A stretch of 64,000 nt of DNA from Bacteroidales bacterium (GTDB taxonomy: Bacteria > Bacteroidota > Bacteroidia > Bacteroidales > FEN-979): contig JALNZC010000014.1 in the NCBI GenBank assembly GCA_023229525.1, positions 23,903 through 87,902 on the forward strand, in the 5' to 3' direction. Made by a program: the position numbers and the translations under genes. Positions 19,101-26,212 of the stretch are shown piece after piece; position 1 is the stretch's first letter, and each line of letters begins with the position of its first letter. Under the pieces are notes generated by a model. The model had not been told where the DNA came from. It saw only the letters and a list, made by a program, of their open reading frames with translations, and did not search any database.

Positions 19101-19279
19101 TGGATCAGTTTCCGGATATCGTTGGCATTTTTAGGTCGGGCCACACCCAAAGGTATTTCGCGGTAAGCCGAAGCATCTGTGGCATAGAGATAACGGGAAG
19201 TGTCATCAACCAGGATCTCCCCCTCGAATTGTTGCTGTAAAGCAATTAATTTCCGGTGTAGCGGTTGCTGCTCTTTCAT
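16190..19279 (-). CDS. ydiJ: FAD/Fe-S oxidoreductase fusion, YdiJ-type (probable D-2-hydroxyglutarate dehydrogenase)
   Basis: A 1029-residue fusion: FAD-binding domain (about 40-240, PRTAGTSLAGQVVGSGLVV), FAD-oxidase C-terminal domain (about 270-545, HAGSGELHLRP), then an Fe-S module with CLSCKACKSECPSNVDI near residue 645 and a CCG-type domain with GCCGMAGAFGYE near 960. Size and order match YdiJ, which oxidises D-2-hydroxyglutarate to 2-oxoglutarate; D-lactate is an alternative substrate. Two heptamer arrays are embedded in frame, at residues about 253-264 and 893-910, in probable surface loops. It overlaps the next gene upstream by four bases and shares an operon with a DUF1338 protein, which makes D-2-hydroxyglutarate in known relatives. 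Confidence 0.85.
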   Translation of the reverse strand: MKEQQPLHRKLIALQQQFEGEILVDDTSRYLYATDASAYREIPLGVARPKNANDIRKLIQWAKAEKFSLIPRTAGTSLAGQVVGSGLVVDVSRHMTSILEINPKEKWVSVQPGVILDELNKVVEKHGLFFGPETSTSSRCMMGGMVGNNSCGAHSILYGSTRDHVISVKGFLSDGSEVEFRDLSVAEFHQKCNGETLENKIYRQIRKILSDPDNRKNICETYPDPSIPRRNTGYALDLLLDSEPFQEVLVSDDQTQNSKLKTQNFNFSKLIAGSEGTLMFITEIRLNLVPLPPKEKALICVHCHTVSDALKANLVALSYSPGSVELMDKAIMDCTLDNITQRQNRFFIEGDPGAILIIEFARETREEILEIHEKLESEMRVRGLGYYFPLVFPPDVKKVWELRKAGLGVLSNYPGDRKPVPVTEDTAVNPKVLPEYIDDFRKMLSRFGLACVYYAHAGSGELHLRPILNLKDPADVELFHTVALETARLVKKYKGSLSGEHGDGRLRGEFIPLMLGERNYQLFKEIKSLWDPERIFNPNKITDTPRMNTHLRFDPGKPAREIFTLFDFSNSHGILRATEQCNGSGDCRNTVLTGHWMCPSYMALKDENTTTRARANILREFLTNSIKKNPFDHPEIYAVMDLCLSCKACKSECPSNVDITKLKAEFLQHYYDAHGVPLRSRLIAYITAFNKLGSMAPALFNFFMDNRFLSGIVKSTIGFSAERNIPLLYRSTLRKWAEKNTPGHEGSANRTITNFPVVYLFADEFTNFNDVVIGIKAIKLLNTLGFRVILPDHEESGRTFLSKGLIRKAKKLANKNVRNLKDLITKETPLIGIEPSAILTFRDEYPDLVDPSLKDSAIKLAKNALLFDEFIVDHFASVNTKKPEERLQPSSNDHYPASSVQHPASNIQHPASLFTTEQKYIKLHGHCHQKALGSVETTRKMLSIPINYTVEEIKSGCCGMAGAFGYEKEHYEVSMKVGELVLFPEVRKSAPEVIIAAPGTSCRRQIEDGTGRRAFHPVEILYDALIDKE
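16551..16600 (-). repeat. Heptamer array inside the ydiJ-like gene (GGATGTT/GGATGCT)
   Basis: About six 7-bp units on the plus strand. On the coding strand they read as HPASSVQHPASNIQHPAS-like residues. The reading frame is kept. The surrounding protein aligns with the family on both sides, so the array looks inserted in a loop. Confidence 0.75.
18488..18520 (-). repeat. Heptamer array inside the ydiJ-like gene (GTTTTGA)
   Basis: About four to five units of GTTTTGA/GCTTTGA on the plus strand, encoding TQNSKLKTQNFNF on the coding strand. In frame, within the FAD-oxidase half just before SKLIAGSEGTLMF, which is conserved. Confidence 0.75.
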
Positions 19280-20748
19280 TTCATTTTTTGCACCAGGTCG
19301 AAAAAAGAAGGTACGTTTTTCAATCCTTCAAATTCAGGTTGGGCGAGAAGGCGGTTTTTATCGGAAAATCCCTTGGATACTGACGTTTGAAGTTGCCTCA
19401 TCGCCTGGATGGTGTCGTCGCGTTGCATGAGTAATACGGCATGAGTATAATTGGGTTCAGGATTCATGGGGTCTGCCAATTGATAAACCCCGATTAGTTT
19501 TTCAGCCATATCGCTGTTCCGCTGTTTCATCGCAGCATTAACATTGGAATAGCAGATAAGGCTAAGAAAGGCTTTCAGTCTGACATTCATCAGGGTATCT
19601 TCAGGATTCGTTTTAGCACCCGATGCCGTTAACTTTTTAATTCTGTCATTCCACCAGTGTAAGTCTTTTGTGAACAGTGCGTCCATTAGATATTGTTGCT
19701 CCTTTGACTCTTTTTTCAGGATGTTTTGGTGGTAGTCGGTCTGTTTCTTGTATTCCGGAAGTAGCTCAATAGATCTAAGTTCGTTACAAAAAGTTTCTGT
19801 GGAAGTAAGTCCGGTGGCAAATTGAATGGCTTCATTACAATAACTGGAAGCTTCAATAAGTCGGTTTGCTTTTTTTGCAGTGTCGATCCTCTCTTTAAAT
19901 GTACTGATGATCTGATTGATCTGTCGTTCATCTTTTTTTATCCGGTTGTCTTTCATGGCATTCAGGATCATCCATTGAAAAGCATCTTCCATCCTGTTGG
20001 AAGGTGGCCATGCATGGGGGCCATTAAAGGTGGCTATAAAATGACGCAATCCGGTGATATTCAGCATGCCTTCGAGTTCCATCATTTCATTCAGGTTGAA
20101 ATCGGCTGTTCCAACCATGCCGAAATAGTCGAACCTGTAAAGTGGTGATGGCTCGCTCTGAGGGAAACCGGCTCCGCATCCGATCACCGATTTAACAATG
20201 GGAAAATTCATGGCGGCAAGACATGCCACGCGGGCGCCACCGGAAAAACCCATCGTGTAAAATTGCCCGCTGTCAACCGGATATCGGCCATCAATTTCTT
20301 CCAACATTGCAGAAAGAATATTCGAAATTTTATCATTCGGTAAACCATTGCGCGAATCATTTGACCCGATGAGGATAAAACCATACTTTTCGGCCAAATC
20401 ACGGTACATCTTTACTGGTAGTCCCCCCATACCCTGAGGATCAAAGGCCAGGATAACCGGATACCTTATGATCGATGACGGTTGATTAATCCCTGATTTT
20501 TGTCGTTGTATCCTGTATCCTGTATCCTGCATCCTGTATGAAAGGGTACTTGGTAAATAAAGTGCATAAGATAACTCGGGATTCTTACTGCACTGGATTT
20601 TTTCATGGATCACACCGGCTTTAGGGAGTTGAGGCAAGTCGCCCTGACTGGGAGAATTTCCACCTGCATTCCTTGATACACAGGAGAAACCGGAAAGAAC
20701 AAATACAGGTAAAATAAATAACAAAAAAAACTTTGTAACAGGTTTCAC
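19276..20748 (-). CDS. Lipoprotein with alpha/beta-hydrolase domain
   Basis: A 490-residue exported protein: signal peptide with a Cys near residue 23 (LSGFSC), then an alpha/beta-hydrolase-like domain of dienelactone-hydrolase or polyhydroxybutyrate-depolymerase type with the nucleophile motif MGFSGGARVA and a downstream GPHAWPP that may carry the catalytic His. The C-terminal 230 residues look helical and repeat-rich, like TPR. An in-frame heptamer array encodes YRMQDTGYRIQ at residues about 69-80. It overlaps both neighbours by four bases. The substrate is unknown. Confidence 0.65.
   Translation of the reverse strand: MKPVTKFFLLFILPVFVLSGFSCVSRNAGGNSPSQGDLPQLPKAGVIHEKIQCSKNPELSYALYLPSTLSYRMQDTGYRIQRQKSGINQPSSIIRYPVILAFDPQGMGGLPVKMYRDLAEKYGFILIGSNDSRNGLPNDKISNILSAMLEEIDGRYPVDSGQFYTMGFSGGARVACLAAMNFPIVKSVIGCGAGFPQSEPSPLYRFDYFGMVGTADFNLNEMMELEGMLNITGLRHFIATFNGPHAWPPSNRMEDAFQWMILNAMKDNRIKKDERQINQIISTFKERIDTAKKANRLIEASSYCNEAIQFATGLTSTETFCNELRSIELLPEYKKQTDYHQNILKKESKEQQYLMDALFTKDLHWWNDRIKKLTASGAKTNPEDTLMNVRLKAFLSLICYSNVNAAMKQRNSDMAEKLIGVYQLADPMNPEPNYTHAVLLMQRDDTIQAMRQLQTSVSKGFSDKNRLLAQPEFEGLKNVPSFFDLVQKMK
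20509..20540 (-). repeat. Heptamer array inside the hydrolase gene (TATCCTG)
   Basis: Four to five units TATCCTG/CATCCTG. It uses the same word as the intergenic arrays at 31423-31554 and 32431-32470, here translated in frame near the N-terminus of the hydrolase domain. Confidence 0.75.
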
Positions 20749-21572
20749 TTTTTATAAAAATTGGTCGCATCAAAAATATTATCGGCTGATTTGGTGATGA
20801 ACCCATTGTAAAGCTTTCCGTCATTATCCGGATAACGTCGGGCAAATTCATAGAAGCAACCCGGTACTTCAAATTTCCCTTCGGTAAATTTAACTTTGAT
20901 CATACCTGCTTTGATACTCGATTGTTCAAGCAGGTCAACCGGACTTCCCTGAATCTCACCACCGGTATCATTCAGTAAAAATCCATTGGATTTCACGAAA
21001 TCATTCACTTTTTGAATGGAATTGAATTTTTTAAGATGATTAACGCTAACGGTATAATGGTTTGCGCAAAAACCATGCACATAGAGCCATGCGGCATATT
21101 CCGATTCATGCCGCAGTTTTTCATAAACGGTATATGAAGGCGCTCCTGATAAATTACCGGAATAGATAATGTCATCAGAATAAACTCGTTTTTCCGGAAA
21201 TGAATTGATCCATCCCCGGATGACCTGTTGCAAATAAAAACTGAAGGAATCGAGGATTAACTCGCTGATAAAAATCCGGGGTGCATTTTTGTCGGTTTTG
21301 TGTTCGTAATGTTTGGCAAACAATTTTTTTTTCTCGAACCGGTATTCACCCATGAGGACGTAATTGTTCCGGAGAAAAACCATGGCAATCTGATCGATAC
21401 CGATTGAGGGGTGATTGAATGTACGGAATGCAATATGGTCATTCACCACTGTTTCGCCTTCCAAACGGAAAAGGTCATACACTTTTTTAGTAGAAGGATT
21501 TCGGGTGATAAAATCATTCCAGAGTCTGTCGGATAATACCTGAAGTTTCATGAAGCTGGGTTTAGCCTTCAA
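20745..21572 (-). CDS. hglS: DUF1338 protein, HglS-type (2-oxoadipate dioxygenase/decarboxylase family)
   Basis: DUF1338 includes HglS of Pseudomonas putida, a non-haem Fe(II) enzyme with a VOC-like fold that converts 2-oxoadipate to D-2-hydroxyglutarate in lysine breakdown, and plant FLO7. In this 275-residue protein the N-terminal NDHIAFRTF has His46 and Arg50, matching the His-x3-Arg metal/substrate pair of the family. His172 (NHYTVSVNHL) and Glu242 (CFYEFARRYP) are candidates for the other two metal ligands. It is first in the operon and overlaps the next gene by four bases; the third gene, YdiJ-like, would use its product. Substrate specificity is inferred. The symbol is used by family only. 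Confidence 0.75.
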   Translation of the reverse strand: MKAKPSFMKLQVLSDRLWNDFITRNPSTKKVYDLFRLEGETVVNDHIAFRTFNHPSIGIDQIAMVFLRNNYVLMGEYRFEKKKLFAKHYEHKTDKNAPRIFISELILDSFSFYLQQVIRGWINSFPEKRVYSDDIIYSGNLSGAPSYTVYEKLRHESEYAAWLYVHGFCANHYTVSVNHLKKFNSIQKVNDFVKSNGFLLNDTGGEIQGSPVDLLEQSSIKAGMIKVKFTEGKFEVPGCFYEFARRYPDNDGKLYNGFITKSADNIFDATNFYKK

Positions 21573-21655
21573 AAATAAGGAAAAGATTGTTGAAGGGCAT
21601 CAAACCCGAGAAATATACCTCGAACCGGCCAATTTCGGCATAAGGCGCAAGAATA

Positions 21656-22639
21656 TTAAAATAATCCATCAAGGAACTCTGATATCGTTAGGTCGGCAAA
21701 ATATTCATCAATTTTAAACGGTTGAAGCGCCGCTCTGATGGAATCTTCCTGATGTAAAACTCCGGTAAGGGCTGCTTCAATCTCTTCTGTTTCCAGTGTG
21801 TTAAAATAATCTCCAAAGATTTTCAAGTGCTGAATGATCCCATTCTGAACTTCGAGATCGAATTCAAGTGTTCCGCTTTTCTCTGTTCTCAGCAATTTCC
21901 TGAAATTATAGTTGGGTGAATACCCGAAGTTCCATTCCCAGGTGCCATATTTTGTCCTCACAAGTTCATGAATTTTATCATGATCTTCCTGGGAGAGTTC
22001 GATTATACGTGCATCCGGATACTTTTCCGTCATATGATCCTGGATCAGTTCCGCGAACTGCATGACATCCATTGAGGATTTCAAATGTTCACTTATGTTG
22101 GTCACACGGCTGCGCACAGATTTAACTGCCTTATCCTGAAATTTCAACGGATCTGCGTTAAGCGCCTGGTTAAGATTGGGCATGTGTGAAGAAAACAGCA
22201 GGGTTCCATGATGCAATACTTTGTTTTTCCATATATGCTCCGCATTGCCTGAAAATTTCCGCCCTTTGATAGTAAGGTCATTCCGACCCTCAAATTTTGC
22301 AGTAATACCCATCTTTTGTAATACTTCGAGAATAGGGAGGGTATATTTTCTAAAATCGATCAGCGCCTCTTGTTTCCCTTTTTGAATAAAGGTAAAATTC
22401 AGGTTGCCCAGATCATGAAATACAGCGCCACCACCGCTGAGTCGTCTTACTACCGGTATGTTTTGATGTTTTACATAATCCACATTGATCTCGGCAAGGG
22501 TGTTCTGATGTTTCCCGACAACAATACAGGGAGCATTTCGCCAGAGCATAAAAGAATCTTCATCGAAATTTTTCAGGATAAACTCTTCTGTTGCAAGGTT
22601 AAAATAGGGATCGGTATTGCGTCGTTTGATGATTAACAT
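21656..22639 (-). CDS. lplA: Lipoate-protein ligase A
   Basis: Attaches free lipoate to E2 and GcvH proteins through lipoyl-AMP. The 327 residues carry the family core: PYFNLATEEFIL, APCIVVGKHQNTLAEIN, the RRLSGGGAVFHDLGNLNFTF motif near residues 65-84, and KGRKFSGNAEHIWKNKVLHHGTLLF with the catalytic Lys region. A C-terminal accessory domain (about 235-327) is present. A -7 box TACCTTTG lies at 22658-22665. Transcribed alone. Confidence 0.93.
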   Translation of the reverse strand: MLIIKRRNTDPYFNLATEEFILKNFDEDSFMLWRNAPCIVVGKHQNTLAEINVDYVKHQNIPVVRRLSGGGAVFHDLGNLNFTFIQKGKQEALIDFRKYTLPILEVLQKMGITAKFEGRNDLTIKGRKFSGNAEHIWKNKVLHHGTLLFSSHMPNLNQALNADPLKFQDKAVKSVRSRVTNISEHLKSSMDVMQFAELIQDHMTEKYPDARIIELSQEDHDKIHELVRTKYGTWEWNFGYSPNYNFRKLLRTEKSGTLEFDLEVQNGIIQHLKIFGDYFNTLETEEIEAALTGVLHQEDSIRAALQPFKIDEYFADLTISEFLDGLF

Positions 22640-22657
22640 AGACGATTGGTTTTAGTG

Positions 22658-22665
22658 CAAAGGTA
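22658..22665 (-). promoter_or_regulatory. -7 box of lplA
   Basis: TACCTTTG on the minus strand, 19 bases before the start codon. Confidence 0.5.
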
Positions 22666-22677
22666 AAGTTTTTAACC

Positions 22678-22857
22678 ACCTCATCCCCCGAATTGATTCA
22701 CCTCAACCACCGGTTCCTTCTCCTCCTTTGCACCTCAACCCCCGGCTCCTTCTCCTCAAGGAGAAGGGGTTCAGGGGTTGAGTTCCTTAGGGTAAATTAC
22801 CCGCCCTTCGGGCTTAAATCGGGTACAGGGCTTGCCTTGGGTTCAAAACAATTGATA
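22678..22857. repeat. Dispersed ~130-bp repeat, copy 2 (extended)
   Basis: Same family as 2421-2551, longer because the CACCTCAACCCCCGGCTCC part is present about twice. It includes CTTCTCCTCAAGGAGAAGGGG, a GGGTAAATTACCCG palindrome, TCGGGTACAGGGCTTGCC and the end TTGGGTTCAAAACAATTGAT. It fills the space between lplA and the acyltransferase. Confidence 0.7.
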
Positions 22858-22918
22858 AAAAGTAATATTGGCGGAGTTGATATGCTTTAAGAATGCGAGT
22901 CTCGTTTCGATAAATCAG

Positions 22919-22926
22919 TAAATTTG
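22919..22926 (+). promoter_or_regulatory. -7 box of the acyltransferase gene
   Basis: TAAATTTG, 19 bases before the ATG at 22946. Confidence 0.5.
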
Positions 22927-22945
22927 CCTCCGTAAATAAATTCAC

Positions 22946-23830
22946 ATGGACAGAATTGTTTATTTAATCTTTCGTTTTTTTATTTTCATTTTCCGGATCA
23001 TTCCTTTCAGGGCATTGTATTGCTTTTCCGATTTGGTTTATCTCGTTGTTTATTATGTTGTTGGTTACCGGAAGAAAGTGGTATTTGCCAATCTTAAAAA
23101 TTCGTTCCCCGAAAAGAGTGTGGGAGAAATTAACAGGATTGCCCGTGGGTTTTATCATCATTTTGCCGATTTGGCTATCGAAAGCCTGAAAGCCTTTACC
23201 ATGAATGAACAGGCAGTTGTGAAGCGTTATCAATATACCAATCTTGCTTTTCTGGATGCATTGTACCGGGAGGGGAAGTCTGTTATTTGTGTGGCCGGTC
23301 ATTACGGAAACTGGGAATGGGGTGGTATCGCAACGGGAACCCAGATGCTTCATAAACCGGTTGGCTTTTACAAACCCCTTTCCAATAAATATGTTGATGC
23401 CTATATCCGGCGGACACGCGTTCAGGGACGGTCGGTGCTGGCTTCGATTACACACACTGCAGAAACCTTCCTAACCGATTGGAGAGAACCGGCCATCTTT
23501 TATATGGTGGCAGATCAAAGTCCATCGAGTCCCCGGCTGGCACATTGGGTGAACTTTCTGAATCAGGATACTGCCACGCTTCACGGACCTGAAAAATATG
23601 CCCGGATGTATAATATCCCGGTGGTCTTTGCCTGTATAAAAAAGGTTAAACGGGGCAACTATTCTGTCGGTTTTGAAATGCTCGAACCCAATCCTGTCAG
23701 TACAAAAACCGGAGAAATCACCGTCCGGTATATGCAGATGCTGGAAGCTGAAATCAAAGCCCAACCCGAATATTACCTCTGGTCACACCGCCGTTGGAAA
23801 CTAACCAGAAAACAAACACCCATGCGATAA
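22946..23830 (+). CDS. Lipid A biosynthesis acyltransferase (LpxL/HtrB family)
   Basis: Inner-membrane acyltransferase that adds a secondary acyl chain to lipid A or acts on a related lysophospholipid. There is one N-terminal membrane span (about residues 5-25). The catalytic pair is in CVAGHYGNWEWGG (the family HxxxxxE), followed by GFYKPLSNKYVDAYIRRTR and the DQSPSSPRLAHWVNFLNQDTA segment, which matches the family D-Q-x-P motif. Length 294 residues. The C-terminal YYLWSHRRWKLTR is typical of the family in Bacteroidetes. Confidence 0.88.
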   Translation: MDRIVYLIFRFFIFIFRIIPFRALYCFSDLVYLVVYYVVGYRKKVVFANLKNSFPEKSVGEINRIARGFYHHFADLAIESLKAFTMNEQAVVKRYQYTNLAFLDALYREGKSVICVAGHYGNWEWGGIATGTQMLHKPVGFYKPLSNKYVDAYIRRTRVQGRSVLASITHTAETFLTDWREPAIFYMVADQSPSSPRLAHWVNFLNQDTATLHGPEKYARMYNIPVVFACIKKVKRGNYSVGFEMLEPNPVSTKTGEITVRYMQMLEAEIKAQPEYYLWSHRRWKLTRKQTPMR

Positions 23831-23838
23831 ATTCACAC

Positions 23839-23920
23839 AATCCTTCAATCCTGCAATCCTTCAATCTTTCATTACTTCATTCCTTCAAACCTTCAATCCT
23901 TCATTCCTTCAATCCTTCTA
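23839..23920. repeat. Tandem array (CCTTCAAT/CCTTCATT octamers)
   Basis: About ten imperfect 8-bp units, filling most of the space between the convergent acyltransferase and aconitase genes. The words are the same as in the arms flanking the four-helix-bundle gene at 25788-26162. Confidence 0.8.
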
Positions 23921-25717
23921 TAGCAATCCCCCGTTCTCAAAAATGGCCAACTGTGCATCATAAAATCTATTAATAATCCCTGTTTTCCCATTCCGGAGAT
24001 TTGTCAGCAACCCCGAGACAAAATCGACTCGAATCCTGTCTCCTGATATTATCTCAAACTGGCTCAAGGTATCGGGTTTGTAAGTGAGAATCGGAAGTGC
24101 GGCATTGATCGCGTTACGTTCATAGATTGCACCAAACGATTCAGCCAGGATACAACTGATACCCAACGAAAGGAGACAATCAACCGCCTGTTGACGGGAG
24201 CTGCCGGCGCCAAAGTTTTTCCGGGTGATGACTATGTCGCCCGGTTTTGCTTTTTTTGCAAAGTCTTCAAAACCTTTCAAGTTATCAAAGGTGTATTGAC
24301 CCATCTCTTTAATGTCGGTAATGGTCAAATAGCGGTTATGGAAAATCATGTCGGTATCGATATCGTCTTTTGGAATGATCCAGACATTGCCTTCAACCAC
24401 TGTTGGCTTTTTTGTCCAGCTCTTCTCTTTTACAGGTGTTTTGATGACTCCTGTCTTTCCGAACTCTGCAGGTTTTTCCGGGATCTGGTCAGGAGTCGTG
24501 ATAAATCCCGCAACTGCAGATGCAGCTACAACGGCCGGAGATGCCAGATATACCAACCCTTTCCCCTGCTTCCCTTCGAAGTTTCTGTTCCCTGTGCTGA
24601 TCGTTACCTCCCCGGGACCGTTCTGACCGATCTGTCCGGCTGCACACCCTGCGCAGCCGGCATTCGAAACAAGAACCCCGGCTTCTTTGAATACCTGAAT
24701 GAGACCTTCATTCATGGCCTGAGTCCAGATAGAGTCCGTTGCGGGAACGATTTTTAATACGACCCCTGGCGCTACCTTATGACCTTTCAGGACATTAGCT
24801 GCGGCTCTCAGATCTTCGATACGTCCGTTTGTACAACTACCAATGAAACCGGAATCGATTTTCAGGTTACGTACTGTTTCTATGGAAGTGTCGTCGTGTG
24901 GATGACCTGGTTTGGCAACCATCACCAAAAATGTACTAAGGTCAATGTCGAATATCTTCTCATAATTAGCATCGGGATCTGCCGTAATTGAAAGATAATC
25001 TTTTCCCGTTAGCAATTTTAATTCATTCAGAAGCGAGTCCGAAGTTGGGAACAGGATAATGATCGCTCCCATTTCTGTTCCCATCGATGCTATCGTAATC
25101 CTTTCTGCAAGCGTGAATTTCGCAGTTTCTTCGCCATAAATTTCAACAGAATATCCCAGGAGTTTGTTCGCTCCGAAAATGGATAAAAGATTAAGCACAA
25201 TATCCTTGGCCGACAGATTTGCCGGTCTTTTCCCGTAGAGGTTGATTTTAACCGAAGCAGGAACCTTGAACCACACTGAACCTTTTGCCCAGGCAGCTGC
25301 GATGTCCTGATCGCCCATACCCTGTCCGAAAGAGGCGATGGCGCCCATGATGTTGGCATGAGAATCAGTCGATACAAAGGTACTTCCCGGCCAGGCCAGA
25401 CCATTATCGATGGCTAAATGAGTGCCGATGCCGGAATCGACATCATAAACCCTGATGTCGTTTTCACGGGCATATTGTCGACAATAATGTTGGTTGGCTG
25501 CATATTTCTGATCAGAACCACCCGGATTGCAATCGAAAGTGAAAATCGTTCTTTTCGGGTCAGCAATATTCAATCCGTTATCCAACAGATTTTTTACCAC
25601 ATTGGCCCCACCAAAATCGCGGGCAGCGCGGGTATCAATGAAAACGTCAACAATGTCGCCCGGCTTCACAGATTCCTGATTGGAATGATTTGCTATTATT
25701 TTCTCGATGATTGTCAT
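23918..25717 (-). CDS. Aconitase-family hydro-lyase, fused large and small subunits
   Basis: A [4Fe-4S] hydro-lyase of the aconitase/isopropylmalate isomerase/homoaconitase superfamily. Residues 1-420 form the catalytic LeuC-like part (STDSHANIMGAIASFGQGMGDQD, cluster Cys in GSCTNGR and CAGCAAGQIG). Residues about 440-599 are the LeuD-like swivel domain (KDDIDTDMIF, KNFGAGSSRQQAV). The specificity loop reads RYLTITD, not the YLRT or YLVY forms known for homoaconitase and isopropylmalate isomerase. Its operon partner is an isocitrate-dehydrogenase-family enzyme, so citrate to isocitrate is the simplest proposal. Homocitrate is a weaker alternative given the nearby 2-oxoadipate-type genes. Confidence 0.8.
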   Translation of the reverse strand: MTIIEKIIANHSNQESVKPGDIVDVFIDTRAARDFGGANVVKNLLDNGLNIADPKRTIFTFDCNPGGSDQKYAANQHYCRQYARENDIRVYDVDSGIGTHLAIDNGLAWPGSTFVSTDSHANIMGAIASFGQGMGDQDIAAAWAKGSVWFKVPASVKINLYGKRPANLSAKDIVLNLLSIFGANKLLGYSVEIYGEETAKFTLAERITIASMGTEMGAIIILFPTSDSLLNELKLLTGKDYLSITADPDANYEKIFDIDLSTFLVMVAKPGHPHDDTSIETVRNLKIDSGFIGSCTNGRIEDLRAAANVLKGHKVAPGVVLKIVPATDSIWTQAMNEGLIQVFKEAGVLVSNAGCAGCAAGQIGQNGPGEVTISTGNRNFEGKQGKGLVYLASPAVVAASAVAGFITTPDQIPEKPAEFGKTGVIKTPVKEKSWTKKPTVVEGNVWIIPKDDIDTDMIFHNRYLTITDIKEMGQYTFDNLKGFEDFAKKAKPGDIVITRKNFGAGSSRQQAVDCLLSLGISCILAESFGAIYERNAINAALPILTYKPDTLSQFEIISGDRIRVDFVSGLLTNLRNGKTGIINRFYDAQLAIFENGGLL

Positions 25718-25741
25718 ACGTGTTGGTTTTATTTATATAAA

Positions 25742-26212
25742 AAGGTATGAAGGATTGAAGGTATGAAGGTATGAAGGAAATAGGGAATTATTTTAGTGAG
25801 TCTTTAATTGATGCCGATTTTCGGGCAGCAGAAACGATAGATAGTATTTCATTGGCTTCATCAATTAATTCCTTAAGTTTTTCACCCTTAACAATATTTG
25901 CTTCTATCAATAATTCAATCCAAAAAACAGATTCATCAGCTTCTTCAACAACGACACCCATTTTGGATACAAATTCTGCTTTCGTACGGGCCCTGCACAC
26001 TGCTCTGTAATTTGCCGCTACGGAGATTGCAGATCTCAATAATTGTTTGCCTAATACCTGAGCTTCACCTGATTTCGGCAATGACTGATATAATCTGATA
26101 ATGCGAGGAGCAAAAAGTTTTGTCCTTTTTTTAAACCCTTCAATAAAAGCTATCCTCTCCATAACCCATCAAACCTTCATTCCTTCATTCCTTCATACCT
26201 TCATTCCTTTAT
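25742..26212. repeat. Inverted tandem arrays bracketing a four-helix-bundle gene (element 1)
   Basis: Left arm 25742-25779 reads GGTATGAAGGATTGAAGG and onward. Right arm 26172-26212 reads CCTTCATTCCTTCATTCC and onward, so the two are reverse complements over roughly 35 bases. The gene at 25788-26162 lies between them. In the orientation of the gene the 5' arm is GA-rich and the 3' arm CT-rich. A transcript could fold into a long stem with the ORF in the loop. Confidence 0.8.
25788..26162 (-). CDS. Four-helix-bundle protein (23S rRNA intervening-sequence family)
   Basis: A 124-residue all-helical protein of the S23/intervening-sequence family, related in fold to Avd of diversity-generating retroelements. 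Family features are KSGEAQVLGKQLLRSAISVAANYRA, RARTKAEFVSKMGVVVEEADE and an ESVFWIELL helix. In Leptospira and Coxiella relatives are encoded inside 23S rRNA intervening sequences. Here the gene interrupts the space between aconitase and HD-domain genes and is bracketed by inverted octamer arrays. Molecular function is unknown; binding of structured nucleic acid is plausible because the bundle has a basic face. Confidence 0.85.
   Translation of the reverse strand: MERIAFIEGFKKRTKLFAPRIIRLYQSLPKSGEAQVLGKQLLRSAISVAANYRAVCRARTKAEFVSKMGVVVEEADESVFWIELLIEANIVKGEKLKELIDEANEILSIVSAARKSASIKDSLK

Noticed and set aside
22693..22890. A 65-residue plus-strand ORF before the acyltransferase
   Set aside because: It lies wholly within copy 2 of the dispersed repeat and has no promoter.
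25788..26162. Diversity-generating retroelement Avd protein
   Set aside because: The fold is related, but no reverse transcriptase, template repeat or variable repeat is nearby.
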